Positions 30,175-37,910 of a DNA stretch of 42,795 nt are shown piece after piece. The notes below the pieces were generated by a model, which did no database searches, had not been told where the DNA came from, and saw only the letters and a program-made list of their open reading frames with translations. The translations under genes and the position numbers were made by a program. The stretch covers positions 1 to 42,795 of IMG/VR virus record IMGVR_UViG_3300036768_001323; one strand, 5' to 3'. Source of the DNA: a virus. Position 1 is the first letter of the stretch, and each line of letters begins with the position of its first letter.

Positions 30175-31956
30175 ATGTTTTTGTCTGGGGATTCTTACGG
30201 TAAGCTCACACTAATCAACAATATATGGATGCTTGAAGGCAAACCTGCCACAATCGACTTGTTCAAGAAAATCTTCACCAACTGGGTACACATACACCCA
30301 ACAAATCACAAAACATATCTTCAGGGTTATATCCACTCTGAGGTTTCGTATAACGAAATCAAACTGTTCAATCCCGGTATCAAACACAGTCCAGCAATTT
30401 GCAAAGATTTAGTGTGGTTTATGCAAAGATACCCGTTAGTTATGTCAACAGAAGACAAAAAAGCACTGGACGATACCGTTGCCGAAATGGGTGCAAAACA
30501 AAGAAAGATCGAACTCATATTCAATGAGTCGTTCAGTGGACCAAGATTGAATTTGGCTATTCCCCTAAGGAAATACCAAGAGCAAGCGGTCAGTTTCTTT
30601 CTTGAAACGAATAGACTGTTACTGGCTGACGATGTGGGCCTTGGCAAAACCGCTACGTCAATAGGACCTATGGCGCTACCCGAGTATCGGCCAGCGCTGG
30701 TTATTGCTCAACCGCACCTCCTTATTCAGTGGGAGCTTGAGATCAAGAGATTCCTACCAAACCTCAAAACCCATATCATCAAAGGAACCAAACCATATGA
30801 CCTACCTGATGTGGACGTGATCATCACATCATACACAAGATTGGCTGGCTGGAAGGATGTATTGGGTGGTTTTGCTCGATATGTTGTCTTTGATGAGATT
30901 CAAGAATTGCGGCACAATACCAGTCAAAAGTACGCAGCAGCTTTCAAAATCACAGAAAAAGCAACCAAAAAACTTGGACTAAGCGCAACACCGCTTTTCA
31001 ACTATGGTGTCGAGATTTTCAACGTAATGAACATAATCCATCCGGGGTGTCTTGGCGAGCTCAAAGAATTCCAAGATGCTTGGTGCGAGCCTTATGACAA
31101 AAGAGTTGTGATGGACCCGGCAAGACTTGGTGTTTATCTTCGTCAATCCCATATGATGCTCAGAAGAACAAGGGAAGATGTTAGAAAAGAGCTGCCACCT
31201 ATTAACAGGATTGTTCATGTACTTGAGCACGATGCTGCCGAGGCTGCTCGAGTCGAAAAGACTGCTATTCAGTTGGCTATCGATATGATGACAGCCAATA
31301 AAGAGGATAAGGGCGAAGCCGCTTTGAAGCTTGATGGGTTTTTGAGACAGGCAACCGGACTTATGAAAGCCAAGTCAGTGGCGGCGTGGGTCAGGGTTTT
31401 ACTCGAAGCCGGTGAAAAGGTTTTGCTCCTTGGTTGGCATCGCGAGGTTTACGATATTTGGCTGAAAGAATTGAGCCAATATGACCCGGTCATGTTTACT
31501 GGTAGCGAAACAGCCGCTCAAAAAAATCAATCGAAGGAAGCTTTTGTTGAAGGTAAATCTCCATTGATGATCATGAGTCTAAGATCAGGGGCTGGCCTGA
31601 ATGATCTTCAAAGAGTGTGTAGTCATATAGTGTTTGGTGAGCTTGACTGGAGTCCGGCAATTCATTACCAAGCTGAGGGTCGATTGAATCGCGATGAACT
31701 GATTGGGTCTGTCACGTCGGCATACCTTATCTTAAACACCGGTTCAGATCCGACCATGATGGAAGTCTTGGCTATCAAAAAAGGCCAAATGGACGGAGTA
31801 ATCAATGGTGACACCGGGTATGAAGAGCCTCAAATCAGTAATGCTGACCGTATCATGAAGATGGCACAAGATCTTATTAACAAAAGCAAAAACAGCCACA
31901 AACCAAATGTGCACAAAGAAGATAGTAATATTATTACTCTTTTCCCTCAGCCCTAA
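30175..31956 (+). CDS. SNF2-type superfamily 2 helicase/translocase
   Basis: A 593-residue ATP-dependent DNA translocase or helicase. Walker A ADDVGLGKTA at residues 151-160, motif II VVFDEIQEL (DEIQ at 240-243 rather than DEAH), motif III LSATP at 269-273. The C-terminal RecA lobe ends with motif VI YQAEGRLNRDE. The spacing and DVGLGKT sequence are typical of SNF2/RapA-like phage helicases with a roughly 130-residue N-terminal extension. ATG 30175 with AGGAG is chosen over an in-frame ATG at 30148 that lacks a ribosome site. It probably acts in DNA repair, recombination or replication restart with the DnaQ-like exonuclease downstream. Confidence 0.88.
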   Translation: MFLSGDSYGKLTLINNIWMLEGKPATIDLFKKIFTNWVHIHPTNHKTYLQGYIHSEVSYNEIKLFNPGIKHSPAICKDLVWFMQRYPLVMSTEDKKALDDTVAEMGAKQRKIELIFNESFSGPRLNLAIPLRKYQEQAVSFFLETNRLLLADDVGLGKTATSIGPMALPEYRPALVIAQPHLLIQWELEIKRFLPNLKTHIIKGTKPYDLPDVDVIITSYTRLAGWKDVLGGFARYVVFDEIQELRHNTSQKYAAAFKITEKATKKLGLSATPLFNYGVEIFNVMNIIHPGCLGELKEFQDAWCEPYDKRVVMDPARLGVYLRQSHMMLRRTREDVRKELPPINRIVHVLEHDAAEAARVEKTAIQLAIDMMTANKEDKGEAALKLDGFLRQATGLMKAKSVAAWVRVLLEAGEKVLLLGWHREVYDIWLKELSQYDPVMFTGSETAAQKNQSKEAFVEGKSPLMIMSLRSGAGLNDLQRVCSHIVFGELDWSPAIHYQAEGRLNRDELIGSVTSAYLILNTGSDPTMMEVLAIKKGQMDGVINGDTGYEEPQISNADRIMKMAQDLINKSKNSHKPNVHKEDSNIITLFPQP

Positions 31957-31980
31957 AGTTTTTTGAGGCGGCTACGATAA
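31954..31980 (+). promoter_or_regulatory. Sigma-28-like promoter upstream of 32017 gene cluster
   Basis: TAAAGTTT (perfect -35), exact 11-nt spacer, then TACGATAA (-10, 6/8). It overlaps the helicase stop codon. The first ATG is 37 nt downstream. Confidence 0.7.
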
Positions 31981-32016
31981 GGTATATGTGATTGACGCAG
32001 TATTATCGGAGCTTTA

Positions 32017-32232
32017 ATGAAAACACTTCAAGTCAACGACTCAACACTGATTAAGCAAATTGCCTACATCTGCCTTGGCGATGCAGGTCGCGTTCAATTG
32101 ACATACTCAAATTACCTTCAAAAGGAGAATAATAATGCTGCTTGGGTGGAGATGTGGATGCTGTGGCGATACATACCCAAAAGGGAACAACAGCGCCAAG
32201 CAATGGTCAGAATGTCCATACGAGTGTTATAA
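32017..32232 (+). CDS. Hypothetical protein, 71 aa
   Basis: ATG 32017 follows CGGAG and a sigma-28-like promoter. The N-terminal 40 residues (STLIKQIAYICLGDAGRVQL) have a strand pattern loosely like a KTSC domain, but this is not a firm match. The last 98 nt overlap the zinc-ribbon gene in another frame, and that part has poorer composition, so the true C-terminus may be shortened by a frameshift or be out-of-frame read-on. Confidence 0.5.
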   Translation: MKTLQVNDSTLIKQIAYICLGDAGRVQLTYSNYLQKENNNAAWVEMWMLWRYIPKREQQRQAMVRMSIRVL

Positions 32233-32395
32233 CTGCGGCAGCGATACCTTTTTGAGGGTTGAGGATGATGAACCCGAACCCACCAAACTGCCGTACAAAA
32301 CTCCCAATTCAGACGGAACTAGGTATCGATGGGGCGGTGAAGGCGATGGCAATCTTTTCTCTGCGGATTTTTTAATTAACCTTGAATCAGACTAG
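32135..32395 (+). CDS. Small zinc-ribbon protein, 86 aa
   Basis: Two Cys pairs, CGCCGDTYPKG and CPYECYNCGSD (residues 8-36), form a zinc-ribbon or rubredoxin-like knuckle. An acidic Pro-rich linker and a C-terminal segment follow. ATG 32135 has AAGGAG at ideal spacing, supporting this start inside the previous ORF. Function unknown. Confidence 0.65.
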   Translation: MLLGWRCGCCGDTYPKGNNSAKQWSECPYECYNCGSDTFLRVEDDEPEPTKLPYKTPNSDGTRYRWGGEGDGNLFSADFLINLESD

Positions 32396-32403
32396 GGGGC
32401 GTT

Positions 32404-32763
32404 ATGAAAATCGAAGCAAAAAACCAAACTGAAACAAACCGCATCATTAGCATGGTTCTCTTTCGTGTTTTTAAAGAGAAAGCCCAGGAGTCCAACCCTC
32501 TAAAAATGAGAGTCCCTGATGGTGCGATTGGCAGAATCATAGGGTTGGACCCTGCCGATACATCGCACTGGAAAAAAGGCAAGAAAACAGTTCTAAACGC
32601 TGTTCATTTGAGGCGGCTAATCAAGCAGCTTGGTGTTGACGATGCGGTGGTTAACGATATTCTTGATGGAAACATACCAGAAAGATTTGAACGAGAAGTT
32701 AATTTATGGGAATTGCGCAACAAAGGGAAGAAAACCCAAATCAAACAAAAGGAGCCAGCATGA
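32404..32763 (+). CDS. Putative helix-turn-helix DNA-binding protein, 119 aa
   Basis: Residues 40-78 (DGAIGRIIGLDPADTSHWKK then GKKTVLNAVHLRRLIKQLGV) resemble a Cro/CI-type (XRE) helix-turn-helix: helix, turn with D-x-S-x-W-K-x-G-K, then a scaffold helix. The Lys-rich C-terminus may contact DNA. It overlaps the DnaQ-like gene by four bases (ATGA), so both are made together. It could be the repressor or activator of this operon. Confidence 0.6.
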   Translation: MKIEAKNQTETNRIISMVLFRVFKEKAQESNPLKMRVPDGAIGRIIGLDPADTSHWKKGKKTVLNAVHLRRLIKQLGVDDAVVNDILDGNIPERFEREVNLWELRNKGKKTQIKQKEPA

Positions 32764-33341
32764 AATACGTCAGTTTGGACATCGAAACATCAAGTCTTGA
32801 GCCGGCTTTTGAGCACATACTTGGGTTATCCATGGTGCTCGAAGACTCTGATCACCCCGAGGTTCCAGTCGAAGAACTACCTCACATGACGGTGCTAATA
32901 CGTCAGCCAGTCATCAGAGGACAAGCTTACGCCTTAGCTATGAACGCTTGGATTCTTGACTTTATTTCTGGCAGACGAAAACCATGCCCATATCCAATAA
33001 TTCTCCCGAGTGAGCTCCGGGCTATGATAATTGGGTTTTTGTACCAAAACCTTCCACAATGTTTCAAGCCGGGTCTTAATTTACCGAGCGGCGTGGTCTT
33101 GGCTGGCAAAAATGTTGCCGGTTTTGATTACCAATTCTTACCACCAGATATCAAAAGTTTTTTTGCACACAGGGTGCTTGATCCTGGAAGTGTTTTTGTT
33201 GACTGGACCAAAGACAAACCCTTGAGTCTTGATGAGATTCTTCAATCTCAGGGATTTAGCAAAACGGTATCTCACGATATGCTTGATGACGCTCGGGATG
33301 TCATCCGTACGTTAAGGAGAAGTTATCCTACCAAAGAGTAG
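32760..33341 (+). CDS. DnaQ-like 3'-5' exonuclease (DEDDh type)
   Basis: A 193-residue exonuclease. Exo I SLDIETSSLEP (Asp7, Glu9), Exo II AGKNVAGFDYQFL (Asp in the middle), Exo III SHDMLDDARDVIRTL (His then Asp four or five residues later). This set defines DEDDh-type proofreading or single-strand exonucleases. ATG 32760 with AGGAG; a longer in-frame reading to 32706 overlaps the HTH gene and lacks a ribosome site. It may proofread for or process DNA with the SNF2-type helicase. The last 14 nt overlap the convergent gene at 33328. Confidence 0.85.
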   Translation: MKYVSLDIETSSLEPAFEHILGLSMVLEDSDHPEVPVEELPHMTVLIRQPVIRGQAYALAMNAWILDFISGRRKPCPYPIILPSELRAMIIGFLYQNLPQCFKPGLNLPSGVVLAGKNVAGFDYQFLPPDIKSFFAHRVLDPGSVFVDWTKDKPLSLDEILQSQGFSKTVSHDMLDDARDVIRTLRRSYPTKE

Positions 33342-33579
33342 CCAAAACTCTTACCTTGTGTATTGCCTCTTTACTCCCCGTCACATAGACGGGGTTTTGA
33401 GCTGGGATTTCTATGCTCATGGATGATCCTACATGTATAGGAAAGCCATTTTCTGTAGTTAAATCACTAGATGGTCCAATGTATATTCTGGATGGGCCTT
33501 CATTGAATATCTCAAGCTTGGCGTCATCGGTAGGACTTGCCGACATCAACTGCTGAACACTATTACCATCAAAACTCAT
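33328..33579 (-). pseudogene. Gene split from its start by the 33583-33901 element
   Basis: The main body of a small protein (NEGPSRIYIGPSSDLTTENG and further) of the phage type. ATG 33579 has no ribosome site and its upstream sequence is the mobile element. If the element is removed (joining 33582 to 33902), the frame extends by 14 codons and a GTA codon to ATG 33943. That start has GGGAGG at 6 nt. The restored gene codes for 98 aa. It may be a small virion protein. The copy as it stands is probably not well expressed. Confidence 0.6.
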
Positions 33580-33663
33580 TACCAAAATTTCGCCGTAAAG
33601 CCGCTACTTTCAGGCGTGGTGATATAAGGTGGCAATGCCTTAAATTCTATAAGTACTTGTATC

Positions 33664-33692
33664 TTGACATATCTATTAGAATCCTTCATATT
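33664..33692 (+). promoter_or_regulatory. Sigma-70-like promoter inside the element
   Basis: TTGACA (perfect -35), 17-nt spacer, then CATATT (-10, 4/6). It would drive the structured RNA that ends at the element's right end. Confidence 0.45.
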
Positions 33693-33697
33693 GTCTA

Positions 33698-33901
33698 AGC
33701 CCGAACGGTTTGCGATTGCGCAGTCGGGTGTTATGGCGATATTGAAAAGCCAAAGCGCTATAGGACGAGGCTAAAACCAATGACTCCTATGGTATTTAAG
33801 GGATCAGGTGCCTTTAGCTGAATGATCCCCGATTCGGGCGTGAATCGCACTAGCTGAAGGGCTGGTGGAATCTCTTGGTTTTAACCAAGGGAGGACGTCA
33901 A
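33698..33901 (+). ncRNA. Orphan omega-RNA-like scaffold
   Basis: About 204 nt with many inverted repeats: CCCGA..TCGGG near the start, GATCA..TGATC, CGATTC-GGGC-GTGAATCG and the terminal CTTGGTT-TT-AACCAAG stem. It ends with GGAGGACGTCAA as TnpB omega-RNAs do, with the guide position beginning outside the element at 33902. No nuclease gene is present in cis. The start is placed from the promoter and is approximate. Confidence 0.45.
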
Positions 33902-33943
33902 ACACGTAAAGAATCTATCCGCCGAACAAGATTCTACTTTCAT
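33902..33943 (-). pseudogene. Separated 5' coding end of the 33328 gene
   Basis: Codes MKVESCSADRFFTC with a good ribosome site (GGGAGGTATCT before the ATG) and joins in frame to the body at 33582 if the element is excised. As it stands it would read into the element. Confidence 0.5.
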
Positions 33944-33994
33944 AGATACCTCCCAATCCATTGATTATGGATTAGAAAAAACAACAATCAATGC

Positions 33995-34022
33995 TAAAGT
34001 TATTTCGCGATAGTGCCGATAA
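33995..34022 (+). promoter_or_regulatory. Sigma-28-like promoter upstream of 34058 gene
   Basis: TAAAGTTA (-35, 7/8), 12-nt spacer, GCCGATAA (perfect -10). The ATG is 35 nt downstream. Confidence 0.7.
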
Positions 34023-34057
34023 ATCAATCATCACCATTACTATTAACAAGGTTTGGT

Positions 34058-34315
34058 ATGTCAAGTAAGTATACATACGAGGCAAAAGAAGTTCTTATAG
34101 AAAACATGCCGTGCTGGAAGGTTGAGATCTTCAGGGATGGTTGCGTCGTCAAATCTACCACCCTCATGAGCGAAGGCGGGTGCATCAAGTGGGCGGGTGA
34201 GCAGATAATGAGAATGCAGCGTGAGGATGTCCAAAGGACAACCCCAAACCTGCTTTCCTGGGTAGAAGAGACCTTTGGCAAAAAAGAAGGAATGAATTGT
34301 CAAGTGCCAAGATAA
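34058..34315 (+). CDS. Hypothetical protein, 85 aa
   Basis: Not recognised. ATG 34058 follows AAGG and a sigma-28-like promoter; an upstream in-frame reading to 34013 runs through that promoter and is rejected. A small soluble mixed alpha/beta protein with Trp and Cys residues. It converges with the head-connector-like gene, overlapping it by 16 nt. Confidence 0.7.
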   Translation: MSSKYTYEAKEVLIENMPCWKVEIFRDGCVVKSTTLMSEGGCIKWAGEQIMRMQREDVQRTTPNLLSWVEETFGKKEGMNCQVPR

Positions 34316-35148
34316 GTGGTCTTGAGTGTCTTACTGAACTGCTTGGTCAGGGCGGCGGCTAATTCGGTTTTCTTCTGCTCGAGCATTTTGATGCGATTGG
34401 CCAAAGTCATGTGTATATTATAAGTAACACTTTGACTAACTCCGTCAATGGAGTCGGTCAAAGAACTTGTTGGAAACAATATTGGCATGAAATCGCAAAG
34501 CATCCTGTGTGCAGCCCAAGTTTTGATTAGATCCGCAACAGAACTTGGTAACTTGTCATGCTCAAAGCCAGCCTTATAAACCACCTCGAGAACACCCGGC
34601 TGATAAGCTCCACGCCCAAAACCAGTAATGTAGGTGAAGAGGCCGCCAGCCGTTACCATCGATGAGTTATCGGTGGATACCGTAACTGCACCAACCGCAG
34701 CAACTATATTGATCTTGTTTTTCCTGAGATACACCCAGTTGGACGGAATGGTGTAGGTCTGATAAATTGACGCAGTGTTAGTGTGAGGATATTTGAGCTT
34801 AACAGAGATAACCTCGGTTGCAGGCCAAGATTGAAGCCTGATACCCATAAAGTTTCGCTCAAAAAGACCATCAATGTGATCATCAGAATGGAAACGAACA
34901 ACCGGGGATAAAGTGCATCCAACGACCATTTCAATCTCAGCGACCGCAGACTCGAGATAGGGCGCGGCCATCTCCTCAGTTATTACTTCACCGGTCAGCG
35001 GCGATACCTTAGGCAAACCAAAAAGAGCCATCTGAAAAACTTCATGAGGCCCTGGGAAGTGAGTGAATCTTTTGAAGGCGCCTTCATGACTCATCTCTTC
35101 AGCAAAAACCGGATAAGTATGATATTGTGTACCATATGATTGCGTCAT
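34300..35148 (-). CDS. Head completion/connector-like virion protein, 282 aa
   Basis: The N-terminal half has a helical YLESAVAEIEMVVGC segment, a beta-rich middle, and a VADLIKTWAAHRMLCDF helix of the type found in phage head-tail connector (gp6-like) proteins. A C-terminal helix (LANRIKMLEQKKTEL) follows. The call is by architecture and position among head genes. Confidence 0.5.
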   Translation of the reverse strand: MTQSYGTQYHTYPVFAEEMSHEGAFKRFTHFPGPHEVFQMALFGLPKVSPLTGEVITEEMAAPYLESAVAEIEMVVGCTLSPVVRFHSDDHIDGLFERNFMGIRLQSWPATEVISVKLKYPHTNTASIYQTYTIPSNWVYLRKNKINIVAAVGAVTVSTDNSSMVTAGGLFTYITGFGRGAYQPGVLEVVYKAGFEHDKLPSSVADLIKTWAAHRMLCDFMPILFPTSSLTDSIDGVSQSVTYNIHMTLANRIKMLEQKKTELAAALTKQFSKTLKTTYLGT

Positions 35149-35169
35149 CTTAGGTAGTCCAATCTCTAA

Positions 35170-35601
35170 TTAGAATCCAGGGTCCGTCAACTTCTTAAAC
35201 ACAGACCAGTTAGCCAAAAACGTAGTACTTGTAGCACCTTCCGTGAGAACAAACTTAGCTGTTCCCGACACGATATCCTGGATGTTCTGGGAAGTCATGT
35301 CGATCCTCATAAGACTGCGATTGTTCGGGTCGATAATAGCAGTCTTAACAACATTTTTTGACGTGTTGGTCAAGGTTGGTGGCGGTGTATTGGTCAGGCT
35401 GATTAAGTCGGCTCTCTGGAAGGTCACCGTCATGGATGAGCCAGAGGCTGGGACATACGGTCGAGAACCCAATCCATCAACAATATAAAGCTGAAACCAC
35501 AAGGATTGGGCATTTGGGGACACAATCTCCCAACGGTTACTCGGAAGAACCGAGTAAAAATTTGGAGCGGAAATCATATCAATAGGAACAGCCTTGAACA
35601 T
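35170..35601 (-). CDS. Hypothetical virion protein, 143 aa
   Basis: Not recognised. A beta-rich Ser/Thr/Asn/Val composition, usual for small structural proteins, with no motif. ATG 35601 with AAGGG. It sits between connector-like and head genes on the same strand. Confidence 0.6.
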   Translation of the reverse strand: MFKAVPIDMISAPNFYSVLPSNRWEIVSPNAQSLWFQLYIVDGLGSRPYVPASGSSMTVTFQRADLISLTNTPPPTLTNTSKNVVKTAIIDPNNRSLMRIDMTSQNIQDIVSGTAKFVLTEGATSTTFLANWSVFKKLTDPGF

Positions 35602-35611
35602 CTCAATCCCT

Positions 35612-35803
35612 TTAGTATTTTAGCCCATAAGAGCGAATCACACTCTTATTTGCTTTTTCTCGCTCTTTCTTGAGTCGAGCTGCGTTCTCTGCATTACGAC
35701 GAATAGCATCTTTAAAAAAAGAATCCTGAGTTTCTTGTTTCTCTGTTTCTTGGCTGACTTCTTTGTTTTTACGGTCAATCAATTTGATTACATTGTTGCT
35801 CAT
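35612..35803 (-). CDS. Hypothetical protein, 63 aa
   Basis: Not recognised. A charged helical protein, basic at the C-terminal half (AARLKKEREKANKSVIRS). ATG 35803 with a perfect AGGAGG is preferred over a longer reading to 35836. A sigma-28-like promoter is at 35826-35852. Confidence 0.6.
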   Translation of the reverse strand: MSNNVIKLIDRKNKEVSQETEKQETQDSFFKDAIRRNAENAARLKKEREKANKSVIRSYGLKY

Positions 35804-35825
35804 AAATCCTCCTATGTTACAAAAA

Positions 35826-35852
35826 CTTATCGACAATCACACAGCAATCTTG
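35826..35852 (-). promoter_or_regulatory. Sigma-28-like promoter upstream of 35803 gene
   Basis: Minus-strand TCAAGATT (-35, 6/8), 11-nt spacer, GTCGATAA (-10, 7/8). The ATG is 23 nt downstream. Confidence 0.5.
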
Positions 35853-35855
35853 AGC

Positions 35856-37010
35856 TCAATAATCAAGTGTTGGATTCCACTTGTTTTTTTTCATTATTTC
35901 AGAGCACTTTTTCATCCAACTGGATTTTTTAGATAATTCAGGCTCTTGTCCAACCATTTGATTTTCTTTATCTCTTAGATTTTTCTTATCTTTAAGCTCT
36001 CTAAGATGAGCAAACATACTCTTCATCTTATCACTACTGGATAATACGGACAACGCATCCTTAAGACTTTGGTGCTCTTCTACTATATCATGGGCCTTAT
36101 CCTCAGGGCTGTTCGCCGGATGAGGTTGATTATCCTTCATCAGATCAGGCTTTGGCGGCATAGCAGGAGGCGGCAACGCCATATCGCCGCTTTTCTTCGC
36201 TTGATTCTCTTTAATTGTTTCAAGCGCCGTTTTTTGTTTTGGTAAAGGTGGCAAGCTGGGCTGCTTTTGGCCAGTAGCTCTTTGCTGAGCAAGCTTATTC
36301 TTTAGCTTATTCTTTTGGTCAACAGTTTTTGAGTTCCAGTCTCGCTTCCAGTTTTGAGCCGGATTTGCTTTAGAATGAATATCAATCTTATCGATACCAC
36401 TAGAGCCATACGATATTGTCGCAGCTGGTGCATTTTTAACAGGTGCGTCTTTTTCGTACACAAGATTGCCGTTTTCGTCTTTTTTGTAGCCTTTTTGAAG
36501 ACTTTCTTCGGTCTTTTTCTTTTTGGCGGCTTCCATCATCGCCTTCATCTTAGCCAAGCCATTTTGACGACCTTCAAGAGCAAGATTGTCAATGGTTGAT
36601 TGTTTTGATTTTTTGGGAAACTCAACCACATCACCTTTTTTAAGTCCTGCACCAGCTGCGTTGCAAATAGCGAACGCACTTGCCTTGTCATGACCCTTAG
36701 CCTTGACCTCTTTAACGCATCGCTCATGAGTTGCTGGATCAGCACCCTCGGGAACACCCTGAGCTTTACCAAGCTTGGCCTTCTCTTTGATTTCTTTCAT
36801 CTTGGCGATGAAATTCTTAGCATTGCTTGGGGTAGTCTGTACGCCTGCATCATAAGATATTGAAGTTGCAGGTTTATTTGCTGCTTTGTATTTCGCTTTG
36901 ATCTCTGCAGCCTTCGCCTCAGTGGCTTTGTCAGACTTTTTCAATGTTTGACCGGCTTGGGGAGCCTTGATACCCTCGCTGATATTCTTAACTTTGTCAA
37001 AAAGTCTCAT
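35856..37010 (-). CDS. Lys-rich, low-complexity virion-associated protein, 384 aa
   Basis: Lys/Ala/Pro-rich and mostly disordered, with repeated helical charged segments. One small conserved module, ATHERCVKEVKAKGHDKASA then FAICNAAGAGLKKG (about residues 92-125), has the Cys-x-x-x-V..G..-x-A-x-A-I-C-x-A pattern seen in phage head or portal-associated proteins; its function is unknown. A PP-rich linker and a Lys-rich C-terminal half follow. A packaged internal head protein or scaffold is possible. Late-type motif at 37042-37051. Confidence 0.55.
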   Translation of the reverse strand: MRLFDKVKNISEGIKAPQAGQTLKKSDKATEAKAAEIKAKYKAANKPATSISYDAGVQTTPSNAKNFIAKMKEIKEKAKLGKAQGVPEGADPATHERCVKEVKAKGHDKASAFAICNAAGAGLKKGDVVEFPKKSKQSTIDNLALEGRQNGLAKMKAMMEAAKKKKTEESLQKGYKKDENGNLVYEKDAPVKNAPAATISYGSSGIDKIDIHSKANPAQNWKRDWNSKTVDQKNKLKNKLAQQRATGQKQPSLPPLPKQKTALETIKENQAKKSGDMALPPPAMPPKPDLMKDNQPHPANSPEDKAHDIVEEHQSLKDALSVLSSSDKMKSMFAHLRELKDKKNLRDKENQMVGQEPELSKKSSWMKKCSEIMKKNKWNPTLDY

Positions 37011-37041
37011 TCTGGCATCCTAAAAGGTGTGAGATATTGAC

Positions 37042-37051
37042 CATTTTACCA
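37042..37051 (-). promoter_or_regulatory. Late-type promoter motif upstream of Lys-rich protein
   Basis: Minus-strand TGGTAAAATG, 32-41 nt before the start at 37010. Confidence 0.55.
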
Positions 37052-37067
37052 CTTTGGCCATCTTTCA

Positions 37068-37100
37068 AAAAGAAAAACCCTCCCTCGGATAGAGGGAGGG
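37068..37100 (-). terminator. Rho-independent terminator after the 37138 gene
   Basis: A perfect 9-bp stem CCCTCCCTC / GAGGGAGGG with a 5-nt loop, followed on the minus strand by TTTTTCTTTTT. The next late motif is only 17 nt further on. Confidence 0.9.
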
Positions 37101-37137
37101 CAAGCTTAAAGGTGTTCTTTAGGAACACACGGAGGGC

Positions 37138-37884
37138 TTAGAACTTAGGAAACTCAACACCTTGCTTAGCCAAGTGATCTTGGAAAGAAGCCAGCTCAGC
37201 GTCGTTACTAACATAGCCAAGATCGATCATGGTGCGGACGGTGACGTTAGGGTCTTTTTGACGCATACGGCCAAGAAGGAAGCTTTCGGTTTCGCTTTTG
37301 CTAAGACGCTTAACAGTCTTGGCAGAAGCAGAACCGGACTTCTGCATCACTTGCTGGCTGTTGGTAACAACAGCTTTTTGAACAGCAGGCTTAACGGCGG
37401 GCTTGACCTTGATTGCTTCAACTTCCTTAGTCAGCTTCTCCAAGGACTCGATCACAACAGACATCGACTTATGCATTTTGGCATACTCTTCTTTCATGGC
37501 TTTTTGAGCCTCGTCTTCAGCAGGTACTGAAGCAGGAGCCCCTTCAGCCGCAGGAGCCTGAGCAGCGTCACGAGAGTATTTTTCTTGCATTAGAAGCTGA
37601 ATCATTTGATCCAATTCTTCGTCAGACAGGGATTTAGCGTGAGCGGCAAGCTCAGCCATCTCGTCATCCTGATCTTCAGCGTCTTCAGCTTCAGAAGATT
37701 CAGATGTAGCCTCTTGATCAGCTTGATCTTCCAGACCTTCTGGAGCTGAGGCTTCTTGCTTAGGAGAGACTGCTTCAGGTGCATCAGTGTCATCGTCTTT
37801 GTGCATAGGCATAGACTTGGCTAGGAGTTCGTTGATCTCTGCCATAGTTGCCTGCACATTTGCGTACAGTTCGTTGATTTCCAT
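37138..37884 (-). CDS. Acidic scaffolding-like protein, 248 aa
   Basis: The N-terminal half is extremely acidic (Glu/Asp/Ala/Ser, about residues 30-100), the middle is a coiled-coil-like helix (MHKSMSVVIESLEKLTKEVE, residues 137-156), and a basic C-terminal domain follows. The acidic disordered plus coiled-coil plus basic tail layout is that of phage capsid scaffolds or prohead core proteins. It is not adjacent to the capsid gene at 26557, so the assignment is tentative. ATG 37884 with AGGAG; a terminator follows. Confidence 0.45.
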   Translation of the reverse strand: MEINELYANVQATMAEINELLAKSMPMHKDDDTDAPEAVSPKQEASAPEGLEDQADQEATSESSEAEDAEDQDDEMAELAAHAKSLSDEELDQMIQLLMQEKYSRDAAQAPAAEGAPASVPAEDEAQKAMKEEYAKMHKSMSVVIESLEKLTKEVEAIKVKPAVKPAVQKAVVTNSQQVMQKSGSASAKTVKRLSKSETESFLLGRMRQKDPNVTVRTMIDLGYVSNDAELASFQDHLAKQGVEFPKF

Positions 37885-37910
37885 TGTAAACTCCTAGTCT
37901 TTCTTGTTTG

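Larger units (their letters stand above)
33583..33901 (+). mobile_element. IS608-like element without nuclease gene
   Basis: 319 bp between TTAC (33579-33582) and a TCAA end (33898-33901): IS608-type target and right cleavage sites. The left end shares about 59 bp with 21068. The right end has hairpin CTTGGTT-TT-AACCAAG followed by GGAGGACGTCAA, the IS200/IS605 right-end style. No ORF for TnpA, TnpB or IscB. Removing it rebuilds the convergent gene in frame, which dates the insertion after that gene was functional. Confidence 0.8.

Noticed and set aside
35616-35625. Late-type motif GGCTAAAATA upstream of the 35601 gene
   Set aside because: Only 15 nt before the ATG, too close for a leader with a ribosome site; it also deviates at the start of the motif.
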